Positions 46,301 to 54,152 of a DNA stretch of 64,000 nucleotides are shown here, piece after piece (positions within the stretch are counted from its first letter, which is position 1; each line of letters opens with the position of its first letter). The position numbers were made by a program, and so were the translations under genes. Location: the NCBI RefSeq assembly GCF_000237325.1, contig NC_017542.1, positions 5,760,501 to 5,824,500 on the forward strand, in the 5' to 3' direction. Under the pieces are notes generated by a model that searched no databases, had not been told where the DNA came from, and was given only the letters and a program-made list of their open reading frames with translations. The stretch is from Paenibacillus polymyxa M1. GTDB taxonomy: Bacteria; Bacillota; Bacilli; Paenibacillales; Paenibacillaceae.

Positions 46301-46502
46301 CGTACACCGCCTCAGTTGCCGACGACGGTTGGTCTGGCGCGCCGTACACCGCCTCAGATACCGAAGGCGATTCAGCCGCATTCTGCGAGCCGGATTCGTC
46401 ATCCGCATATGCAGCAGCAGGGAATACCACTGTCTGCAAGACAAGCAAAACTGCCAGGCAGAAAGATAGCATAGTTTTACCTAAACTGCTTTTTTGTTTC
46501 AA
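40368..46502 (-). CDS. Giant sortase-anchored surface adhesin with CnaB-type and pilin-like repeats
   Basis: About 2044 residues. TTG 46502, 9 bases after GGAGGAG, starts a long signal peptide (hydrophobic ~10-28, cut near AYA). Residues ~40-1150 hold beta-sandwich, collagen-binding/DUF11-like domains. A SpaA-type domain follows (FLKKVGPDGITPLKDVKFQLL), then three ~110-residue repeats starting KLTISN, like DUF5979/DUF7601 pilin domains, then carboxypeptidase-like CnaB modules (VLEGVLRDNNTGEVIPNASI). The C-terminus has 13 heptapeptides, the sorting motif DAPKTGD, a hydrophobic span and KKKKHIQ. It probably binds host or plant surface polymers. The class B sortase gene follows directly. Confidence 0.9.
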   Translation of the reverse strand: MKQKSSLGKTMLSFCLAVLLVLQTVVFPAAAYADDESGSQNAAESPSVSEAVYGAPDQPSSATEAVYAPLLTFAALTANLTDKTAVLANANPTFKLTVKQGNPEAVVPAGGEINGRENFTLELDSIAVPTKGDDLNAPPESVIQQGDYAVLDKATYFPGVNLAPTGPMPINQGGLKIATVQFFADSIKITFDGAGVYDGSRRDVKIGFSAAARAADQTPGGGGDTTIFGDGYKFKNSDLVPEYTITVSSLSNGGYDSGINSPSFQEGTITWRAVVTATDTDDKTIPMRLDGLTFSDELANVGVYVPGSFTVDGNAADPNYAADRTLFYKFPDASTVDNVKSTATITFKTWIPKNSYYYEKNGNFADQYGWNRIDNTAKLLGDATDVKASSNTHRIAIRPNWIAASGKPGKSGNDTLITWTVEVNKRINNNGVLSRTGLQNVKITDVLPDGTEFVSATYKNGDSGTDTPITRNAAGEYEIGTAIGGNLDGPLYMTVVTKVTDSSKLIFDYKARANWELDVKDGGTAIQNNDATGWVAPAAVVDTAQVRIGAHAFTKSATTTTALHNVAGTKWTINLTLQYNLDAPVVYDLLVHGDSLDVLNNLDANPKVTSTTLEAIKSQIDTKQLWQKYRENTLTVSNGLNGEVIPLTVNGERVADLIKVTGYKGDVPGSVSFESVTTNPDNLFRQDNAGNTWSNRGLLFDGDDYVSRAEANTSNLVRMLNKEMLYANTAGLEGVAADWNRNYSGQWSDSIWKRTPVASDPNWYMDNSRPDNYILAGYDRKDRTVTFRLAVNMPGFNTEEMAKDGGTRVASDIKLVDVLPEGWEFVDYAPGEAYRLYKGGTGYRTDGKGGSGRYAQAISVIAPGTPQHVVSFTKDGNEGTFTFSKLESPYVILVKARPTNAALANYKLGNNNAGENQAMFSMKWGDKPYSATEAHRIIVPVQSLSKTVQKPVSGVQEWTVNYTPPFEMKPGVYLLDTLAKGLKLRQNAEGGLSLEPSDIAVYPGKLKPDGTLERNGGPLNLADPNSEVKVTIGTDPVTGGSTLRFDFVDPNKFYQIVYQTESQGMQPGTAGNSIKLMGDDSLPPIGAQSSIMLDANDVAGSANENGLLFLKKVGPDGITPLKDVKFQLLNPDGTPARDKENNVMVEKTTGTDGKTNFIIQVPGDYLLKQTYIDLLTYLPTTTIYRVRVIDAPGKPVLVDGQKVESNNPLIVPTPAEGKLTISNKVEGNGSDPDKEFEYTVTFNGEGKDGEYTYKKPDNTYGKIKSGDKITLKHGQTVMLPILPAGLVYTVTEGDYTTVDGYTTDPETREWSGTIVNKGDHKADFVNERIVNKLTISNTVMGNGGDKAKEFEYTVSFAGVGKDESYSYVKSDGDKGSIKSGGTLRLKDGETLDVLDLPKNLTYTVTQKDYTTDEYMTTPGERYYTGVMKGKDEVAPFKNMRVMTGSLLISNKVQGNGGNKTKAFKYKVTFTGEGANGSYSYEKSDGSKGTIKSGDTFELKDEELFIVEGLPTYLQYTVTEDNYTDDGYVTDPASLIRTGTIPVKSAAEAHFVNTRQLPVLEGVLRDNNTGEVIPNASITVTNLKTGEKQTIQTNEKGEYSVIAEAATDYTITFTKWYPVGGKDVPVEFTQKANVDSSVTDETVPADITAVGIVLLKQPEGQTSLLDSKLAGKMHIYLRDASNQYVVDKNGAPKAFNLESNGVFSADGLAAKTYKMEVRYEVAPGQELTVLQADLDVKANGELNISQGLVDPYGIITDATTGMVIEGAEVTLYYADTPGNTASGIVPGTKVTLPAIPGFAPNDNASPSQNSDANGAYAYMVFPNTDYYLVVTKAGYDAYTSPTISVGSDIVRHDIQLKPIISGGGGGGNSGGSGGGTGSGSGSSGTDNSDDGAGNVNNGASNVNNGASNVNNGASNVNNGASNVNNGASNVNNGTSNVNNGASNVDNGASNVNNGASNVDNRASDVNNGAGNVNNGAGNVNNEINKGNNASGSVDNEVANGDYELDDAPKTGDSSPSPIFYMVLALISLITLGFCLLSSKKKKHIQ
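40560..40832 (-). repeat. 21-bp tandem repeat coding for 13 ASNVNNG units
   Basis: Thirteen in-frame heptads, mostly ASNVNNG with AG, TS, VDN and NNE variants, encoded by 21-base units. They form the flexible wall-spanning stalk before the sorting signal. DNA units are nearly identical, so unit number is likely to vary between strains. Confidence 0.92.
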
Positions 46503-47123
46503 TACGAAAATCTCCTCCATTTCTAAATTTTTTTGGGAGCGGCCAGTAACTTTTTCCCTTCATCTTTGGTCATCTTCGCCGCTTACAACAGAAAGTTACC
46601 AAATTCGCCATATTTATATGGCGTGTCCGACCATTATAATATAGAGACCTAGACAAATTCTAAACAATTGCCAGACTTTAGACCCGATTTGATACCAAGT
46701 CTAAGGAACTATACATAGTAAGCTAGACATGGATTCCTCCCTTCTTCATTTCTCATATTACCTCCCTCTGATGCTGCATCCACCAGTACTATGAGATTTT
46801 TAATAGACTGCTTATGGTAAGATTGACCATTCTTATTTATCGGATTTTTATTAATTAAAATTTAATATTTTTAAGTTCAAGGATCCTTTCATTGTCTAAA
46901 AGCAATACTCTTGACCTAAGAGTCCTCATTCAAAAAATCTGTAAATAAAACATAAATATATTTATCATATACAAACTATGTAATCTTCCTTCTAAGTTGG
47001 TAAGTGTATTGGGAAATTACTTTTTCACATACCAAAGGAGTCTAAAATCGCTTGCGAAAGTTCAACTTTTTCGGCGTCTCTTAGGAACGGTTCAGCTTAT
47101 CGTCGCTATCAGCTAAATTGCTA
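46503..47123. other. Upstream region of the adhesin
   Basis: 620 bases, very AT-rich in the second half, without a credible open frame. The minus-strand TATAAT at 46634-46639 is a candidate -10 for the adhesin, and an 8-2-8 palindrome sits just downstream of it. Confidence 0.55.
46606..46623. promoter_or_regulatory. Perfect inverted repeat in the adhesin leader
   Basis: CGCCATAT-TT-ATATGGCG has 8-base arms and lies ~100 bases before the adhesin start, just past the proposed -10. It could be a regulator-binding site or a transcript hairpin that delays translation. Confidence 0.5.
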
Positions 47124-47148
47124 AAGGAGCTGCCGCCGGCAGCTCCTT
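47124..47148. terminator. Strong hairpin after the oxidase remnant
   Basis: AAGGAGCTGCC and GGCAGCTCCTT form an 11-base-pair stem with a 3-base loop. It lies 28 bases after the end of the oxidase remnant (minus strand), and GTTTTAA follows it on the plus strand. Confidence 0.65.
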
Positions 47149-47176
47149 GTTTTAATTCGATCTGGTGTGCGTATTG

Positions 47177-47437
47177 TTATTTTCTGACCTGTTTACCCAC
47201 CGGAATACTCTGAGCAAAACGAAACACATTATGAGGATCGTACTTTCGTTTCACCTGCTTCAATCTGCCAAAGTTCTCGCCATAATACGCCTTGGGCCAG
47301 TTCTTAATCTGCAGATCGGGGAAATTCACATAATCCCCCCTATTGAACTCCATTCTGGCCGTATTGTATGACGGATTGCCCGGAAGTACGATCCTTCCGG
47401 TTAATCGTGTACTTTTCTTTTGCAACTTTTGTGCCAT
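47177..47437 (-). pseudogene. FAD-linked oxidase (BBE-like) remnant with in-frame deletion
   Basis: The 86-residue frame joins the beginning of a berberine-bridge-enzyme-like FAD oxidase ([21 protein letters not shown]) directly to its end ([20 protein letters not shown] ... [15 protein letters not shown]). Normal family members have ~450 residues, so the FAD-binding and catalytic middle, about 360 residues, is missing. Because the deletion is in frame the product may still be made, but it cannot bind FAD. A strong hairpin follows. Related full-length genes would be expected in sister strains. Confidence 0.85.
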
Positions 47438-47610
47438 TTACTTTACACCATCCCCGCTCATGACATAAGCCTTTCTCATCAGCTTATTTCTATGTAGGGA
47501 CACCTGTCCTAGTAACGGCAACTGCCCAGTTTGAATCGTAAAAGTAGTACATTATTAAATGTACTACTCTCGATAATTTCTTAGTTGCTTAGTTTCCTAA
47601 TAAAGATCAT

Positions 47611-49575
47611 TCAAGGTTCTAATTCAAGGTGCATCTTAGCTTCCGCCTCATCCCATGGCACCGAGTAACCCGCCCCTTTGGCGCAAAAGATGGAGGAGGA
47701 GGTATACAGTGGGTCTGCCTCTTTGCGGTAGCCCATCCGCTCTATAACTTCCTCCGTATTATGGCAGCGGTCGTAGCCGCTGAACACGCAGCGAATACTG
47801 CCTCGTCCATGCGTAAAGGATGCGAATTCGGCACTGTAGTTCATGAAAGTCGATACAGGCACCCTGCCCGTGACCACCGCTTGCGTTCCGATTGTCTGCG
47901 GTGGATTAAAAATACCTGAAGCACGCTGAATATCGGACAGCACCCTGCCCATTTCATCGATATTAACCTTGATTTTGAAATCGTAATAAGGCTCCAGCAG
48001 CACGTTGTCCGCCTTCTCCAGACCCTGCCGTAGTGCTCGAAAGGCAGCCTCACGAAAATCACCGCCATGGGTATGTTCTTTATGCGCGCGGCCCTTCAGT
48101 AGCGTAATGTTCACGTCGGTGACCGGCATGCCGGTCAGCAGTCCGTGATGCTCCCGTTCGTAGAGATGATTCCGAATCAGATTCTGATAGCTGACATTCA
48201 GATCATCGGCATGACATCTGCTATCGAACATGATGCCGCTGCCTCTTTCTCCCGGTTCAATCAGCAAATGCACTTCCGCATAATGCCTGAGCGGTTCAAA
48301 GTGGCCGTACCCTTTTACAGTCGATTGAATCGTTTCCTTATACAAGATTTCCGGTTGTCCAAAAGAGATAGCCAAGCCAAACCGCTCTCTAACAAGCTGC
48401 TCCAGCACTTCCAGTTGAATCAATCCCATGACGCGGATAGAAATCTCCTGCAATTTCTCATCCCAAACGACGTTCAGAGACGGCTCCTCCGCCTCCAGCG
48501 TGCGAAAGGCACCGAGCACCTTCTGTACATGTAGCGAATTGTCGAATAGTACCTTCGATTGTAACGTTGGCTCCGAATCGTAAGCTAACTTATCTGATAT
48601 CGACCCCAGGCCTTGTCCGGCCTCGGCGGCGGACAATCCGGTAACCGCAAACAAATCGCCGGCTTCTACTTGTTCCACCGGCTGCGATTTAAGGCCATTA
48701 AACAAGAAGAGCCGCGTAATTTTTTCGTCATACTGAACCCCGCCGCTCTCGTAACTAAGCTGTTCTCTCACCTTCAGCCGACCCCCCAGCGCCTTAATGA
48801 ATGTGAGTCTCGCTCCGCCTGCATCGTGCCGAATTTTATAAACCCGCCCCTGGAACGAAGCATTCTCATCATAAGTGGTTGTCGCCAGCAGATGCAGTTG
48901 ATCCAGAAATTCAATGACGCCTGTATCCTGAAGCGCAGAGCCGTAAGCACAGGGGAAGAGAAGACCCGCCGCTATCATCCTCTGCAAAGCCTCCAGCCAG
49001 AAGCCGGAATCCTCTCTCCCCTCCAGGAATGCTTCTAGCAGGACTTCGTCCCGCTCCGCCATGGCCTCCCGCAGCGGCTCGCCGACTATGCCGTCAGCGA
49101 AGCTCTGTGTAATGCAACATACTTCCCTCGTCAATTGCTGACGGATATCCGCCTCGGTTCTGCCTGCATCCGCGCCGATCCGATCTGTCTTGTTGATAAA
49201 GAAGAACGTCGGAATCCGATGCTTGCGCAGCAGCTGCCAGACCGTCTCCGTATGACCCTGGACACCTTCAACTGCGCTTACAATCAGGATGGCATAATCA
49301 ATGACCTGAATCGCCCGCTCCATCTCCGGGGAGAAATCGACGTGTCCGGGCGTGTCTATTATGTAATAGCTATCTCCCTTATATTCTATTACCGCCTGAT
49401 CTGCGAACACCGTAATGCCCCTTGCCCGCTCGATGTCGTGGCTGTCCAGAAACGCATCCTGATGATCCACCCGCCCCCGCGACCGGATACTGTTCGTATG
49501 GTACAGCAGCTGTTCCGCAAAAGTTGTTTTGCCTGCATCCACATGGGCGAACAGGCCAATCGTTAGTCGCTTCAT
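47611..49575 (-). CDS. Tet(M)-like ribosomal-protection GTPase
   Basis: A 654-residue translation GTPase like EF-G and the tetracycline ribosomal-protection proteins. G1 is AHVDAGKTTF, switch II DTPGHVDFSPEMERA, G4 NKTDRIGAD. Domain IV contains LKGRAHKEHTHGGDFREA instead of the Tet(M) loop SPVSTPADFR, which contacts the decoding centre. It probably chases something from the ribosome, and may not protect against tetracycline. ATG 49575 is in a normal context; the gene stands alone between the oxidase remnant and a gene fragment. No leader peptide of the tet(M) type was seen. Confidence 0.88.
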   Translation of the reverse strand: MKRLTIGLFAHVDAGKTTFAEQLLYHTNSIRSRGRVDHQDAFLDSHDIERARGITVFADQAVIEYKGDSYYIIDTPGHVDFSPEMERAIQVIDYAILIVSAVEGVQGHTETVWQLLRKHRIPTFFFINKTDRIGADAGRTEADIRQQLTREVCCITQSFADGIVGEPLREAMAERDEVLLEAFLEGREDSGFWLEALQRMIAAGLLFPCAYGSALQDTGVIEFLDQLHLLATTTYDENASFQGRVYKIRHDAGGARLTFIKALGGRLKVREQLSYESGGVQYDEKITRLFLFNGLKSQPVEQVEAGDLFAVTGLSAAEAGQGLGSISDKLAYDSEPTLQSKVLFDNSLHVQKVLGAFRTLEAEEPSLNVVWDEKLQEISIRVMGLIQLEVLEQLVRERFGLAISFGQPEILYKETIQSTVKGYGHFEPLRHYAEVHLLIEPGERGSGIMFDSRCHADDLNVSYQNLIRNHLYEREHHGLLTGMPVTDVNITLLKGRAHKEHTHGGDFREAAFRALRQGLEKADNVLLEPYYDFKIKVNIDEMGRVLSDIQRASGIFNPPQTIGTQAVVTGRVPVSTFMNYSAEFASFTHGRGSIRCVFSGYDRCHNTEEVIERMGYRKEADPLYTSSSIFCAKGAGYSVPWDEAEAKMHLELEP

Positions 49576-49731
49576 AGAATCCCACTTTCAACGCTTCTTG
49601 TTGATACTGCTCATTTTATTAAAGCATAGAAATCGGGAGAGTGGGTAGGAACACTCCAATTAAAATCGGAGAAGATTGGGGGCTTATCTGGCTGTGATGA
49701 GTGATACCGAATTACCTCCTTATCCGGCTGA

Positions 49732-49956
49732 TTAGTAACGGTTCTGTGATGCGAAAAAGCGTTCAATCATTTGCTTCGTTTCGTTTGGATTTCTCAATTG
49801 AACTGCCTTTCCGTTTTCATCAAAGGTAAAATTCCCCCTAAATGCTTCTGGCATATCCTGATACTGTTTCTCGACTTGTTGAAGTACTTTTTCAAAACAG
49901 GGATATCCGTATTTTTTAATTAGTAGAGGCAATCCGAAGGCAGATCTTAAAAACTC
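49732..49956 (-). pseudogene. Truncated copy of the 52764 gene
   Basis: From the end of the chemoreceptor terminator the reading frame gives EFLRSAFGLPLLIKKYGYPCFEKVLQQVEKQYQDMPEAFRGNFTFDENGK in order, the same as the last ~75 residues of the protein at 52764. DNA identity is high by eye, above 85 percent. The N-terminal two thirds are gone, cut exactly at the MCP terminator. So it is a 3' gene fragment left by a duplication or rearrangement that now flanks the chemoreceptor gene. Confidence 0.85.
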
Positions 49957-49957
49957 A

Positions 49958-49993
49958 GAAAAGGAGCCATCCGTAGTCAGATAGCTCCTTTTC
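49958..49993 (-). terminator. Terminator of the chemoreceptor gene
   Basis: GAAAAGGAGC at 49958-49967 pairs with GCTCCTTTTC at 49984-49993; on the minus strand TTTTCTGAGTTTTT follows. It starts 17 bases after the stop codon. Confidence 0.8.
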
Positions 49994-50009
49994 TTATTCT
50001 CAGTACGAA

Positions 50010-51728
50010 TTATTCTTGTACAATTCGAAATCTGCTGATCATTTCGCTCACTTGTTGGCTTGATTGTTTCAATTGTTCAGCTGCACTATGCAGATGGGAA
50101 TACGCTTGACTCTGATCGTTAGAAGCCGAACTTATCTCTTCTGTGGCAGAAGCTGCGTCTCGAGCTACATCGGATATCTTGATAATGGATGAGATGACCT
50201 GTTCCCTGCTAACATTCATCTGCCCTATATCCCCATCCATCTCTTGAATCGAGCTAATGATTTCCTTTAGCATATCCATAATCGATTCAAATACCGTTCC
50301 CGACTCCTGAACAATAAGAGATTGTTCGGAGATAATCACCTCTGTCTGATTCATGACCTGCAACGTTTGAGAAACTTCTGACTTGAGGCGTGCAATAGTT
50401 GTGTTAATTCTCTCTGTTGATTCATAAGTCATGGTCGACAGCTTGCGAATCTCTGTAGCGACAACTGCAAATCCTTTTCCGGATTCGCCAGCACGCGCCG
50501 CTTCTATGCTCGCATTTAATGCGAGGAGCTTCGTTTGCTCAGATACTTCATTAATCGTTTGTACGATTGTGGAAATCGTAAGCATCTGTTCTGCCAGTCC
50601 TTCAATATGTTGTACGACCAGTTGGTTTGCTTCTGTCGTTTGGAGATTGTGATCCTGTAATTTCTTTACTTTATCCATGCCGCCTCTTAAGACGATTTCA
50701 GCCTCTGAAGACAAGCTGGTCATTTTTTTGTTCCTTACATTTACCTTTTCAATCGTGTCCGATAGCGCCATCGTTTCACGGCTCGTTGCCTCTGTCAAGG
50801 ATGCTTGCTCAGAAGCACCAACTGCAATTTCATTAATGCCTGACGTCATTTCCTCGCCGGTTGCCGTTGTTTGTTCCGCAATAAAGGTAAGTTCATGAGC
50901 AGAAGTATTTACATGGCCAATCGATTGGCTTACTGTCGAAATGAGTTCTTTCATACGAGATACCATTATATTAAAATCAGCGGTTAATTGCCCAAGCTCA
51001 TCCTGGGAGAAAGTACGTATATCGACGGCCAGATTGCCCTCCGCAATCTCTCGCACACGTCCGCGCAAATAACGGATCGGATGATGGATGGATCGGATGA
51101 TCAAATAACCAAGCAACGATGAAGCGATCAAGCCTGCCAATGTTAAGAGGATACTGACCAATCGCAGGAAGCTGTATTGTTTTTGTGTGCTGTCCAACAT
51201 GATTTGATTATCATCGTAGTACAGATCGCCTATGTGATCCAAAGCGTCTTCCATCTGATCAAACTTTTCGCTGCCCTCCTGATAAGAAAGAAGATTCGCC
51301 CTTTCACGGACAGTTGAATCCTTTGACGATAATCCGTCAATCACTTTCTTGGAGACCAAATCATACGCTGCAACCGTTGCTTCGTAGTCTTGAATCAACT
51401 TTTCCTCATTATCAAAAATTGTTCCAATTGACTTATACTTATTAAGCTTCTTCTTTGCCGACTCCTTTTGTTTCTCGTAATCCTCCAGTTGTTTCGAAAA
51501 TTGTTCCGACCCTGGTTCATAACTGTACAGCGATCGCTCTGCCAACAGCATCTGATATAGGTCGATATCTGCTGTACGAATGAGATCAATGACTTCCGCC
51601 CTAATACTAAGGCTCTCCTCAAGCGAGGATTGTACCCGCTTCAGATTGTAAATCCCAACGCCTCCGATCACAAGGCTAGTGATTACAGTAACGACGATCG
51701 TTAGAATTACCTTGTTCCTGATCGTCAT
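50010..51728 (-). CDS. Methyl-accepting chemotaxis protein
   Basis: A ~572-residue membrane chemoreceptor. Transmembrane 1 is at ~6-28 ([19 protein letters not shown]), an extracellular four-helix-bundle sensor fills ~30-185, transmembrane 2 is at ~190-210 and a HAMP domain follows ([21 protein letters not shown]). The signalling hairpin tip reads [38 protein letters not shown], in order, the conserved CheA/CheW contact. ATG 51728 after TAGGAAG is preferred to 51749. The ligand is unknown. It is a single gene with its own terminator. Confidence 0.95.
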   Translation of the reverse strand: MTIRNKVILTIVVTVITSLVIGGVGIYNLKRVQSSLEESLSIRAEVIDLIRTADIDLYQMLLAERSLYSYEPGSEQFSKQLEDYEKQKESAKKKLNKYKSIGTIFDNEEKLIQDYEATVAAYDLVSKKVIDGLSSKDSTVRERANLLSYQEGSEKFDQMEDALDHIGDLYYDDNQIMLDSTQKQYSFLRLVSILLTLAGLIASSLLGYLIIRSIHHPIRYLRGRVREIAEGNLAVDIRTFSQDELGQLTADFNIMVSRMKELISTVSQSIGHVNTSAHELTFIAEQTTATGEEMTSGINEIAVGASEQASLTEATSRETMALSDTIEKVNVRNKKMTSLSSEAEIVLRGGMDKVKKLQDHNLQTTEANQLVVQHIEGLAEQMLTISTIVQTINEVSEQTKLLALNASIEAARAGESGKGFAVVATEIRKLSTMTYESTERINTTIARLKSEVSQTLQVMNQTEVIISEQSLIVQESGTVFESIMDMLKEIISSIQEMDGDIGQMNVSREQVISSIIKISDVARDAASATEEISSASNDQSQAYSHLHSAAEQLKQSSQQVSEMISRFRIVQE

Positions 51729-51749
51729 CGTGAACTTCCTACCTCTCAT

Positions 51750-52324
51750 TATGCCTCACTCCCATCTAGTCCCTCTCGAGGTAACATAAAATAATATTCG
51801 ACATGGTTTGCTAAACACCTTTCTATACAGCAGAGTTATGACGAAATCGTGAAATTGTTAGAAACCAAGAGTCACACACATGGGATTACGTTTCCAAACC
51901 CCATTCTTCCTAGGGAGGAAATGCTTAATTTTTAAATCACAATCGAAATACTCTGACCCTTAATCCTTTTGCTTCATTTTGACAGCAAAGGACCCCTCTG
52001 CATGGATCGCAGAAGGGTCAGCGGTTAAAAAATGGCGTACTGTATTAGATTCTCTAAACAATGAGGCTTATAGATTTAATAAGTTTAGCCAAAAATTTAG
52101 CCATCATCGGCATAATGAAGAATACTGTCTATTGGCTAAACTAAAACTTTCATTTTATTGTCCAAAGAGATTCTACAACTCTCCTTCAAGAAACTTAATG
52201 AGGTACCGTCCAAGCTGCACAAGGAAATTTGCTATGTTTTCATATCATATTACAACCACTACTATCGCTAATTAAAAAATCTATTGATTCAGGTTCCTCA
52301 GCGACTACCTCTGTAGGTCCCAGA
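51750..52324. other. Intergenic region upstream of the chemoreceptor
   Basis: 575 bases. The chemoreceptor promoter must be here. At 51991-52019 GACCCcTCTGC and GCAGAaGGGTC form a hairpin with single mismatches and no T-run. An open frame of 98 codons at 51979-52275 has no ribosome-binding site and a composition like noncoding DNA, so it is not called. Confidence 0.5.
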
Positions 52325-52693
52325 CTATTTTTCCTCTTCTTGTAAGGTGGCTGCCCCGCCTATTAAACAGGGAATCTCAATATCATCAATGTCCATCATC
52401 TTATCTTTCTCTGCATCATAATATTCCCCGAATAAAAACAATGACTCATTTTTCCTATTCAATAAATAGGGGATAATTTTTTCACAAAATTCTGTAACAC
52501 TTTTAAACATACACTCTGGAGCAATCCCCGATTCATCGATAACCAACAATTCCTTGTGTTCAATACGAGCAGGGTTGCGATTTAAATGATACAGTTGAAA
52601 AGAGGTACCCTCACGATACGCTTTATAAATTGGAACTTCTATGGTTTCGATGAAATCTCCATCCGTATAATTCAAAGTAAACTTTACGGTCAT
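52325..52693 (-). CDS. Hypothetical acidic protein, 122 residues
   Basis: I do not recognise a family. The protein begins MTVKFTLNYTDGDFIETIEVPIYK, is beta-rich then acidic, and ends with a QEEEK tail; no signal peptide, cysteine pair or membrane span. Size, acidity and position beside the HEAT-like gene at 52764 suggest an immunity or partner protein, but there is no direct evidence. ATG 52693 has AAAGGAG at a 7-base spacing, so the frame start at 52723 is not used. Confidence 0.68.
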   Translation of the reverse strand: MTVKFTLNYTDGDFIETIEVPIYKAYREGTSFQLYHLNRNPARIEHKELLVIDESGIAPECMFKSVTEFCEKIIPYLLNRKNESLFLFGEYYDAEKDKMMDIDDIEIPCLIGGAATLQEEEK

Positions 52694-52763
52694 CTCTATT
52701 CTCCTTTCAACAAACCTCATCATTGTTATAGTCGTCGCTGCTTTTCAACTTCTTGGACTCAGC

Positions 52764-53390
52764 TTATCGAAGATTTCGTGATTCATAAAAACGATCTATC
52801 ATTTGCTTTATTTTCATCGGAGTTCTCAACGAAACTTGCTTCCCATCTTCATCAAAGGTCAAATGCCCCTTAAATGCTTCTGGCATATCCTGATATTGTT
52901 TCTCGACTTGTTGATATACCTTTTCAAAACAGGAATACCCGTATTTTTTAATTAGAAGAGGAAACCCGAAAGCAGACCTTAGAAACTCATATTCATAGTA
53001 GTTATAAGGAGTAGTCTCCGGCCTCTTTATCAAGATCTTAAGAAAATGGTCCGTGACCTTTTCGATCTCTTCTTCTGGCGCATACTGTACTAATCCATGG
53101 ATCGCGAGCAGCCTCATATCCAAATATCGTTCTTTTTTATAGGCTTTCTGAAAGAAATCCTTCAGTTCCAAATGTCTGCACCGGATTAAACCATACAGAA
53201 TCTTATTTCGCAGGGCAATATTCTTCATTTTAAAATACAGCTGTACTATCAAACCTACTTCATCTGTTGTTAAAAACTCATAGGCTACATCACTTATTGC
53301 GCAGATAAACTTAGGATCATTTTCGCGAAGGGGGGCAGTCGTTAGGTACTTAATCGATTCCTTGTGAAGCTGTTGTTTATCATTTGGCAT
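52764..53390 (-). CDS. Hypothetical helical-repeat protein
   Basis: A 208-residue soluble protein of mostly amphipathic helices (SDVAYEFLTTDEVGLIVQLYF, RLLAIHGLVQYAPEEEIE) arranged like HEAT/ARM repeats, with a conserved C-terminus PLLIKKYGYSCFEKVYQQVE. Function unknown; similar proteins stand in toxin-immunity loci. ATG 53390 follows AAAGGATG; the ATG at 53399 is an alternative. A 3' fragment of a second copy lies at 49732. Directly upstream on the strand of the 52325 gene, 70 bases apart. Confidence 0.75.
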   Translation of the reverse strand: MPNDKQQLHKESIKYLTTAPLRENDPKFICAISDVAYEFLTTDEVGLIVQLYFKMKNIALRNKILYGLIRCRHLELKDFFQKAYKKERYLDMRLLAIHGLVQYAPEEEIEKVTDHFLKILIKRPETTPYNYYEYEFLRSAFGFPLLIKKYGYSCFEKVYQQVEKQYQDMPEAFKGHLTFDEDGKQVSLRTPMKIKQMIDRFYESRNLR

Positions 53391-53536
53391 CTCTATCATC
53401 CTTTCTTCTAAATTATATCAAGCCATTTAAAATACTACATGCCAAGCATGGCCCCTTTGAAAATAGTACTCACATAAACTAGAACGCGCTTTCAATCTAT
53501 GAATAGGCTTAAAAATTTGGTAGACTCTTCATATGA

Positions 53537-53695
53537 TTGCCTGAAGTCAAAGACTGTGTCGAGCGCATTCGCTTCATATTCCCGCCTGATCATGGAGGAG
53601 AATTTACAGATCATATCATTTGGGCGATAGGCTATTTATCGGCAATACTGGACGCCACCATTTTTGATGAAAGCCAACAAACGATCATTGGCTAA
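53537..53695 (+). pseudogene. Short orphan frame, possible gene remnant
   Basis: A 53-codon frame from TTG 53537 reads LPEVKDCVERIRFIFPPDHG ... AIGYLSAILDATIFDESQQT and has protein-like composition, but no ribosome-binding site and no family I know. It sits between the HEAT-like gene and the TPR gene. It may be the end of a decayed gene whose beginning is lost. Weakly supported. Confidence 0.35.
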
Positions 53696-53729
53696 AACTC
53701 CTTAATCCAATAGAACAGGAGAGATCACT

Positions 53730-54152
53730 TTGCAGCTCTCAGATTCCACTTATTCCGCAATTAGGGCTCTATGTAAACAAGGCGATGACTTAGTGAAGGC
53801 AGGCGATCTTGATGCCGCCAAGCAAAATTATATTGCCGCCCTCCGTTTATTGCCTGAAAATCATCAAGAATGGGAGGCCGCTACTTGGATATATGTAGCT
53901 ATTGGGGATGTCCACTATCGTATGAAGAATTACGATAAGGCCTTCAAGTGCTTTTTTAATGCCGTACAGTGTCCGAAGGGGTTGGGTAATCCGTATATTC
54001 ACCTTCGGCTGGGGCAATTATATTATGAACAGGAAAACTTTGAAAAGGCGGTTGACGAGTTAACCCGGGCTTACATGGGCGCCGGTATTGGAATTTTTTT
54101 GGAAGACGACCCAAAATATCTTGAGTTTTTGGAGACAAACATAGAGATTTGA
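53730..54152 (+). CDS. TPR-repeat protein
   Basis: A 140-residue soluble protein made of about three tetratricopeptide repeats: residues ~9-42 (LCKQGDDLVKAGDLDAAKQNYIAALRLLP), ~50-82 (YVAIGDVHYRMKNYDKAFKCFFNAVQ) and ~88-115 (LRLGQLYYEQENFEKAVDEL). TPR arrays bind other proteins, but no partner is evident. TTG 53730 follows AGGAGAG with a 6-base spacer. It is the last gene before the rlmH end of the candidate island. Confidence 0.85.
   Translation: MQLSDSTYSAIRALCKQGDDLVKAGDLDAAKQNYIAALRLLPENHQEWEAATWIYVAIGDVHYRMKNYDKAFKCFFNAVQCPKGLGNPYIHLRLGQLYYEQENFEKAVDELTRAYMGAGIGIFLEDDPKYLEFLETNIEI

Noticed and set aside
51979..52275. 98-codon plus-strand frame
   Set aside because: No ribosome-binding site, unusual composition and no similarity that I recognise; likely noncoding.
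53537..54152. A longer toxin-like gene made of the orphan frame plus the TPR gene
   Set aside because: The two frames are separated by a stop and a good new ribosome-binding site, and no single-base change joins them sensibly.
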